Shown piece by piece: positions 15,595 to 22,700 of a stretch of DNA of 44,573 bases. Source of the stretch: Desulfobacterales bacterium. GTDB taxonomy: Bacteria; Desulfobacterota; Desulfobacteria; Desulfobacterales; Desulfosarcinaceae. The notes below the pieces were generated by a model. It was not told the origin of the DNA. It ran no database searches and saw only the letters and a list, made by a program, of their open reading frames with translations. Every line of letters starts with the position of its first letter. The stretch's first letter is position 1. Both the position numbers and the translations under genes were made by a program. The stretch lies in contig JACRDD010000021.1 of assembly GCA_016218685.1 (NCBI GenBank), positions 1 to 44,573 of the forward strand, given 5' to 3'.

Positions 15595-15744
15595 ATGCTG
15601 TGGACCATAGGTGTCATTCTTATAATTTTGTGGGCCCTGGGATTGTTCAGCGGCTACACCATGGGGGGTGTCATTCACGCCCTGCTGGTCATCGCCCTTA
15701 TCGTGGTGGTGGTTCAGGTTCTTCAGGGTCGAAGACGCTCGTAA
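15595..15744 (+). CDS. lmo0937-type small membrane protein
   Basis: A 49-residue protein beginning MLWTIGVILIILWALGLFSGYTMGG and ending in a second helix and a basic QGRRRS. This matches the lmo0937 family of tiny two-helix membrane proteins, named after a sigma-B-controlled Listeria gene and present in many stress clusters. Function is unknown. AAAGGAGG at 15582-15589 is a strong ribosome binding site preceded by a hairpin. A perfect 8-bp stem-loop 18 bases after its stop could be its terminator. Confidence 0.87.
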   Translation: MLWTIGVILIILWALGLFSGYTMGGVIHALLVIALIVVVVQVLQGRRRS

Positions 15745-15762
15745 CCATTTGAACCCTTTGAA

Positions 15763-15784
15763 CCCTTGCCGGATAAGGCAAGGG
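15763..15784 (+). terminator. 8-bp hairpin between the lmo0937-type and BON genes
   Basis: CCCTTGCC (15763-15770) and GGCAAGGG (15777-15784) form a perfect stem with loop GGATAA, followed by CTTT. It could end the upstream transcript. Because the BON ribosome binding site (AAAAGGAG) starts only eight bases later, it could equally be a leader hairpin like those at 10600 and 15561. Confidence 0.5.
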
Positions 15785-15807
15785 CTTTACCAAAAGGAGT
15801 AATTGCC

Positions 15808-16125
15808 ATGAAGAAGAAAAGCAGGTTCATCGGTTATTTTGTCGTTTTTATTCTCATCGCCGCTTTCGTTGCCTGCGCCTCGACCTCCCAACAATCGGGC
15901 CCGGGCGAATACGTGGACGATTCGGTCATCACGACGAAGGTGAAGTCCGCGCTCGCCGGCGATGAATTTCTAAAGTCGTTCGAGATCGGTGTGGAAACCT
16001 ACAAGGGCGTCGTTCAATTGAGCGGCTTCGTCGATTCCCAAAAGGCCGTGGACCAAGCGGGAGCAACCGCCAAAACCGTCGGTGGGGTCAAATCGGTCAA
16101 GAATAATCTGATCGTGAAGAAATAG
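15808..16125 (+). CDS. BON-domain lipoprotein (OsmY-like)
   Basis: A 105-residue exported protein. A hydrophobic signal segment ends in a lipobox-like FVAC, with the lipid-anchored cysteine near residue 24. One BON domain follows from about 35 to the end (DDSVITTKVKSAL, VQLSGFVDSQKAVDQA, VGGVKSVKNNLIV). BON domains associate with membranes, and OsmY-type proteins protect the envelope under osmotic stress. The start is set by AAAAGGAG at 15792-15799. A decayed relative lies at 14736. The protein fits the envelope-stress theme and sits upstream of an osmoprotective glucan synthase. Confidence 0.9.
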   Translation: MKKKSRFIGYFVVFILIAAFVACASTSQQSGPGEYVDDSVITTKVKSALAGDEFLKSFEIGVETYKGVVQLSGFVDSQKAVDQAGATAKTVGGVKSVKNNLIVKK

Positions 16126-16179
16126 GTGCCGGGGATTCGTCCCTGAATGGCGCCTGACGGCCGCCTTGGCGAACCGTGA

Positions 16180-16237
16180 GACCACCTCGCCCTTCTTTCT
16201 CTCCAGTTTTGGTGGAGGGCGGGATGGGCGAGTGGTC
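16180..16237. other. Long stem-loop with inner hairpin in the BON-hypothetical gap
   Basis: GACCACCTCGCCC (16180-16192) pairs with GGGCGAGTGGTC (16226-16237) with one bulged base. Inside, CTCCA (16201-16205) pairs with TGGAG (16213-16217). The pairing is long for chance. No T-run follows on the plus strand, so it is a poor terminator; it may be part of a small RNA or an mRNA leader for the gene at 16363. The rest of the 237-base gap shows nothing clear. Confidence 0.4.
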
Positions 16238-16344
16238 TGGAAGCGAAGGCTCCACAATCGGTCCCGGAACTTTCTGGGAAATCTAAAAAATACCAAGCGT
16301 CATTCGAATCAAGCAGAAAAGGTTGACGAGAGGCAAAAGGCCTC

Positions 16345-16362
16345 GACTACAAGGAGGTAGTC
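16345..16362 (+). promoter_or_regulatory. Ribosome binding site presented in a hairpin loop
   Basis: GACTAC (16345-16350) and GTAGTC (16357-16362) are perfect complements; the six loop bases between them are AAGGAG, the ribosome binding site, and ATG follows immediately at 16363. A GAGGC/GCCTC hairpin lies just upstream (16328-16344). The layout could gate translation by structure or protein binding. Confidence 0.6.
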
Positions 16363-16530
16363 ATGACCAGCAAACGGACAGCGCTCGACGAGAACTTGGA
16401 CCCGGAACCGATAGAAGATAGCCCCGCAATTGCCCCGTTTGACACCCAAGCGGAAAAAACCATGGCCGAGAAGAAAATCGAATTTTACAAAGCGGTCCAG
16501 GCCATGCGCAGGGAAAGCAGAACGAAGTGA
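16363..16530 (+). CDS. Small hypothetical protein (55 residues)
   Basis: The product is polar and acidic in the first half (DENLDPEPIEDSPAIAPFD) and helical and basic in the second (AEKKIEFYKAVQAMRRESRTK). There is no membrane segment and I recognise no family. It is supported by the strong AAGGAGG just upstream and normal codon use. That ribosome binding site is in the loop of a perfect 6-bp hairpin. It is the last small gene before the glucan synthase. Confidence 0.6.
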   Translation: MTSKRTALDENLDPEPIEDSPAIAPFDTQAEKTMAEKKIEFYKAVQAMRRESRTK

Positions 16531-16672
16531 AAAAACGCGAGTACGATCCATCGCCGTCGAAGCACGGGAAGAGCCGCTGAGAGGTGCCGTATAAGGCAAG
16601 GCCGGACCGCCCGAATGGCGCATGGAAGGTCGAGGTGCGGCTTTTAGACAGCTTGTTAGCTGTAACCGTTAG

Positions 16673-16694
16673 GCGCATTGCACAGCGCATTGCA
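16673..16694. repeat. Ten-base direct repeat upstream of the glucan synthase gene
   Basis: GCGCATTGCA occurs at 16673-16682 and 16685-16694, two bases apart, 24 bases before the GTG start at 16718. A small ACAGC/GCTGT hairpin lies at 16648-16663. The pair could be a binding site for a regulator of the synthase gene; nothing else in the 187-base gap is distinctive. Confidence 0.45.
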
Positions 16695-16717
16695 TAATAT
16701 CGAACGAGGCACAAATC

Positions 16718-19700
16718 GTGAGTGTGAACGGCAAGAGGATGCATCGGTCGCTGGTCTATTTGAAGGCGCGCCTGCGCGGAAGCGATCCGGCATGCCAGGA
16801 TGCCGAGGACGAACAACCGTTGCGATCGGAACTCTTCAGTGCCGATCAGATGCAGCGGCATGGTAAAATCCTCGCGGGCACGCACCAGTTGAAACCCGGG
16901 CGTCCCCGGGATCGACTGCTATCGCGCCTGGCCGAAAATGAGGCCGTCCTGACCGGCGCCCGCGACCTGCTGACCGAGGCGGTCAAGGCCAACCGCCGGA
17001 TCGCACCGGCCGGCGAATGGCTGCTCGACAATTTCTATTTGATCGAAGAACAGATTCGGACGGCCAAGCGCCATCTGCCCAAGGGGTTCAGCCGGGAGCT
17101 GCCGCGCTTGTTGAACGGCCCATTGGCCGGGTTTCCGCGCGTCTACGACATCGCTCTGGAGATCATCTCCCACGGCGATGGGCGCGCGGACCCGGAAAGC
17201 CTCAGCAGTTTCGTGGCCGCCTATCAGACGGTGACGATCCTGAAGATCGGCGAATTGTGGGCCATCCCCATCATGTTGCGCCTGGCCCTGATCGAGAATA
17301 TACGGCGGGTTACCGCCCGCATCGCCGCCGACAGGATCGAGCGCAACCGCGCGGACCATTGGGCCGACCAGATGACGGAAGTCGCCGAGAAGGACCCCAA
17401 GAGCCTGATTCTCTCGGTGGCCGACATGGCCCGCTCGAACCCGCCGATGGCGAGCGCGTTCGTGGCCGAACTCGCGCGCCGCTTGCAGGGCCAGGGTCCG
17501 GCCCTGGCATTGCCGTTGAACTGGATCGAACAGCGCCTGGCCGAGTCCGGCCTGACCATCGAACAGTCGGTACGCGCGGAGAATCAACAACAGGCCGCGG
17601 ACCAGGTGTCGATGAGCAACTGTATCGGCAGCCTGCGTTTCCTGACCGCCATGGACTGGCGCGAGTTCGTCGAGACGATGAGCGTGGTCGAGCAGACCCT
17701 GGGCGAGGACCCTGGCGATGTCTACGGCAAGATGGATTTCGCCACCCGGGATCGCTACCGGCATGTCGTGGAGAAGATCGCCAAGCGCAGCCCTCGCTCC
17801 GAGAACGAGGTGGCGCGCCAGGCGATCCAATTGGCGCATGCGTGCGCGGTGGAGAAGGGCGGCGACGACCGTGCGGCGCACGTCGGCTTCTACCTCATCG
17901 ATAAGGGCTTGGAAAGTCTCGAACGGACGGTCGCGGTGCGCGTATCACCGGCCGAGGCGATCCGCAAAGCCGCCCGCCGGATGCCGTTGCTGCTCTATAG
18001 CGGCACCATCCTGCTGCTGGCGGCGGTTATCGCGGCAAGCTTGGCGGCCCAGGCGTATGCCGACGGATTGCAGGGCTGGGCGCTCGGTTTGTTCGGATTG
18101 CTTTTGCTGCTGTGCGCCAGTCATCTGGCGGTGGCCCTGGTGAACTGGCTGGCGACATCGCTGGCCACGCCGCGCCCGCTGCCGCGCATGGACTTCTCCC
18201 AGGGGATTCCTTCTGAATTGCGCACGCTGGTGGTGGTCCCGACCATGCTGACGAGCCCTCAAAACATCGAGGAGCTGATCGAGGCGCTGGAAGTGCGCTT
18301 TCTGGCCAATCGGGACGAGCACCTGCATTTCGGTCTGCTGACCGATTTTCGCGACGCCGGAGAAGAATCGCTGCCCGAGGACGAACCGCTGTTGCGCCTG
18401 GCCCGGCAACGCATCGAAGCGCTCAACGACAAGTACCCCAATGCGGAAGGCGCCACCTTCTTCCTGTTTCATCGTCCACGCCGCTGGAATCCGCGCGACC
18501 GCATCTGGATGGGCTACGAGCGCAAGCGCGGCAAGCTCGCGGATTTGAATTGGCTGCTGCGCGGCGGCGCGCACGGCACGCCGGGGGATCGCTTCGCCCT
18601 GGTCGTCGGTGAAACCCGGGCCTTGGCCAATATCAAGTATGTGATCACCCTGGACACCGATACGCAACTGGCCCGCGATTCGGCCTGGCAGTTCGTGGGC
18701 GCCATGGCGCACCCGCTCAATCGCGCGCGCTACGACGAAGGCCGGCAGCGCGTCGTCGCCGGGTACGGCATACTTCAGCCGCGGGTGGCGGTGAGCCTCT
18801 CCGGCCTGAACCAGTCACGCTATGCGCATATGTGCGCCAGCGAACCGGGCATCGATCCCTATACGCGAGCGGTTTCCGATGTGTACCAGGACCTGTTCGG
18901 CGAAGGCTCGTTCATCGGCAAGGGCATCTATGAGGTGGACGCCTTCGAACGAGCCCTGGCCGGGCGTTTGCCCGACAACCGGATTCTCAGCCACGATCTT
19001 CTGGAAGGGTGCTACGCCCGGGCCGGGCTTTTGAGCGACGTGCAGTTGTACGAGGAGTACCCGTCGCGCTACAGCGCGGATGTGAACCGCCGGCATCGTT
19101 GGATTCGCGGCGACTGGCAGATCGCCCGCTGGCTGTTGCCGGATATTCCCATGCCCAATGCGCGCCGGCAGAAGAATCCGCTCTCGCTGCTCTCCCGCTG
19201 GAAGATCTTCGACAACCTGCGGCGCAGCCTGATGGCCGCGGCCTTGAGCTTGCTGCTGCTGCTGGGTTGGGCCGTGTTGCCCTCATCCGGGTTCTGGACA
19301 TTGGCAGCGATCGGCATCGTCCTGCTGCCGTCCTTGTTCGCCTCGGCCCTGAATGTACTTCAAAAGCAAGACGATGTGACCCTGGGCCAGCACCTGGCGG
19401 CCGAGGCGCGTTCGGTCCGCCGCCATTTCGTGCAGGCGGCCTTCACGCTCGTCTGCCTGCCCTACGAAGCGTTTTTCAGTCTGGATGCGGTGGCGCGCAC
19501 CGTCTGGCGGGTGTCGATCACGCAGAAGCGACTGCTCCAATGGGATCTGGCGAGCGACGCGGATCGGCGCAGCCGCACGGATCTCGCTTTTTCCTGGCGT
19601 ACCATGTGGTTTGCCGCCTTCCTGGCCATGGCCGCAGGGGTTTATCTGGCAGTGGCCAGACCGGCCGCGCTCGGCGTGGCCGCGCCCCTGCTGAGCCTCT

Positions 19701-22700
19701 GGTTTTTGTCGCCCGCCATCGCCTGGTGGATCAGCCAGCCGCTATCGCGCCGCCGGGAAAAGCTGACCCCGGATCAGACCCTCTTTCTGCGCAAGCTGGC
19801 GCGCAAAACCTGGGCCTTCTTCGAGACCTTCGTCGGTCCGGACGATCATTGGCTGCCGCCGGACAACTATCAGGAGCATCCCGTGGCCGTGGTCGCCCAT
19901 CGCACCTCGCCGACCAACATGGGCCTGGCGCTGCTGGCCAATTTGTCGGCCTACGATTTCGGCTATGTTTCGGCCGGACGACTCCTCGAACGCACGGCCA
20001 ATGCCATCCGCACCATGGAAACCCTGGGACGCCACCGGGGCCACTTTTACAACTGGTACGACACCCAATCCCTGCAACCCCTGTCGCCCCAGTACATTTC
20101 ATCGGTGGACAGCGGGAACCTGGCGGGCCACCTGCTGACCTTGCGGCCGGCGCTGCTGGCCCTGGCCGATGACCAGATCCTGGCAGCGCGGTTGTTCGAG
20201 GGCTTGAGCGACACCTTCGAAATCCTATTTGACGCGGCCGACGCGGCCGGCGCCGCTCAGCCGGCCCATGCACCGGCCCAACTGGCGCCGCTTGAGCAGG
20301 CGCTGGCCGCCGCAACCCAGGCGCGACCCACCACGCTCATGGCGGCACGGCAGTGCCTGGATCGGTTGGTGGCCTTCGCCGCGGAGTGGGTCGCCGCCAT
20401 CGACGGATTCGATACGGACCCCGACAGCCCCTTGCGCTGGTGGTCCCGGGCCTTGGCCGGGCAATGTCGCGAGGCCCTCGATGAGCTCGTGTCCCTGGCG
20501 CCGTGGACCGATCTCTTCTCTTGCGCCGACAGCCTCGACGTGTTTCCCGAACTGGACCGCATCCCGACCCTGCGCGAACTGGCGGAACTGGACACGCATC
20601 TGCTACCGGCCATCGCGCGGGAAGGAAGCACCGGCGCTCCCTCGCAGCGCAGCGCCCGGCTGGATGACCTTCGAGGCCCCATCGCGGCGGCCAGTCAACT
20701 GGCGCGCACCCGGCTGGCGGCCATCAAGGGGCTGGCCTTGCAATGCGACGCCATGGCCCGCATGGAGCATGACTTCCTGTACGACGAGAAGCGTCATCTG
20801 CTGGCCATCGGCTACAATGTCAGCGAGCACCGGCGCGACGCGAGCTACTACGACCTGCTGGCTTCGGAAGCGCGGTTCGCCACCTTCGTAGCCATTGCCC
20901 AGGGACAACTGCCCCAGGAGAGCTGGTTCGCCCTGGGGCGTCTGCTCACCATCGCCGGCAGCGAGCCGATCCTGCTCTCCTGGAGCGGTTCGATGTTCGA
21001 ATATCTGATGCCGCTGCTGGTGATGCCGGCCTACGAACGGACGCTGCTCGACCAGACCTGTCAGGCGGCCGTGGCCCGGCAGATCGCCTATGGGGAAAAG
21101 CGCGCCGTGCCGTGGGGCATTTCGGAATGCGGGTACAATGCCATCGATGCGCACCGCAACTACCAATACCGCGCCTTTGGCGTACCCGGCCTGGGGCTCA
21201 AGCGCGGGCTGGCCGAGGACCTGGTGATCGCGCCCTATGCCACGGCCCTGGCGCTGATGGTGGCCCCCGAGCAGGCCTGCCGGAACCTCGAGCGCCTGGC
21301 GGCCGAAGGCTTCGAAACCCGCTACGGCTTCTACGAGGCCATCGACTACACGCCGTCGCGTCTGCCGCCCGGCCAGGCGCATGCCGTGGTGCGCTCGTTC
21401 ATGGCCCATCACCAGGGCATGAGTCTGCTCTCTCTGGCCCATCTGCTCCTGAGCCGCCCGATGCAGCAGCGCTTCGAGTCGGTGCCCGCGTTCCAGGCCA
21501 CCCTGCTGTTGCTCCAGGAGCGCATTCCCAAGGCCACCGCCTTCTATGCGCACACCACCGAGCTGGCCGAGCACCAGATGGCGTCCAGCGCACCGGAGAT
21601 GCCCATCCGCGTGTTTACGACTCCCGATACGCCCAACCCGGAAGTGCAGTTGCTCTCCAACGGCCGCTACCACGTGATGGTGACCAATGCCGGCGGTGGG
21701 TACAGCCGCTGGAAGGACCTGGCCGTCACCCGTTGGCGCGAAGACCGCACCCGGGACCCCTGGGGCACGTTCTGCTTCATCCGCGACGTGACCAGCCGGG
21801 AGTTCTGGTCCACCGCCTGTCAGCCGACGCTCCAGCGCGCGAAGCCGTTCGAGGCGATCTTCTCCGAAGGGCGCGCCGAATTCAGATCCCGGGACCACGG
21901 ATATGATACCCATACCGAGATCGCCGTCTCGCTGGAAGATGATATCGAACTGCGCCGGGTGCGCATCACCAACCGCGGCCGGACGCGCCGGGCCATAGAC
22001 GTGACCAGCTACGCGGAAGTGGTGCTGGCGCCGCCGGCCCCGGACGCCCTGCATCCGGCCTTCAGCAACTTGTTTGTGCGTACCGAAATCCTGCGCGATC
22101 AGCGCGCCATCCTGTGCACGCGCCGGCCCCGCTCCCAGGCCGAGGCGGCGCCCTGGATGCTGCACCTGATGGCCGTGCATGGCGGCGAGGTGGGCGAGGT
22201 CTCCTATGAAACCGATCGCAAGCGCTTCATCGGCCGGGGTAACACCATCGCCGATCCGCAGGCCCTGCGCGGGGGCGACGGCTTTGCCACCGGGGCGCTC
22301 TCGGGCAGCGAAGGATCCGTGCTCGATCCCGTGGTCGCCATCCAGCACCGCATCACGCTGGCGCCCGAAGAATCGGCGACGATCAACATCGTCTCGGGCA
22401 TGGCCGAAACCCGCGAGGAGGCCCTGCGCCTGGTGGAAAAATACCAGGACCGGCGTCTAGCGGATCGCGTCTTCGATCTGGCCTGGACCCATGGCCAGGT
22501 GCTGCTGCGCCAGCTCAATGCCACGGAAGCCGATGCGCAACTCTACGGGCGCCTGGCCGGTGCCGTCATCTACGCCAATGCGTCGCTGCGCGCCGACCCG
22601 GGCGTGCTGATCAAGAACCGCCGCGGGCAATCCGGTCTGTGGGGGCATGCCATCTCCGGCGATCTGCCGATTGTGCTGCTGCGCATCGAAGATCCGGCCA

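Noticed and set aside
16648..16694. GTTAGGC beside a small hairpin as an integron attC site
   Set aside because: Only one core-like heptamer is present, with no matching inverse core and no integrase or cassette array.
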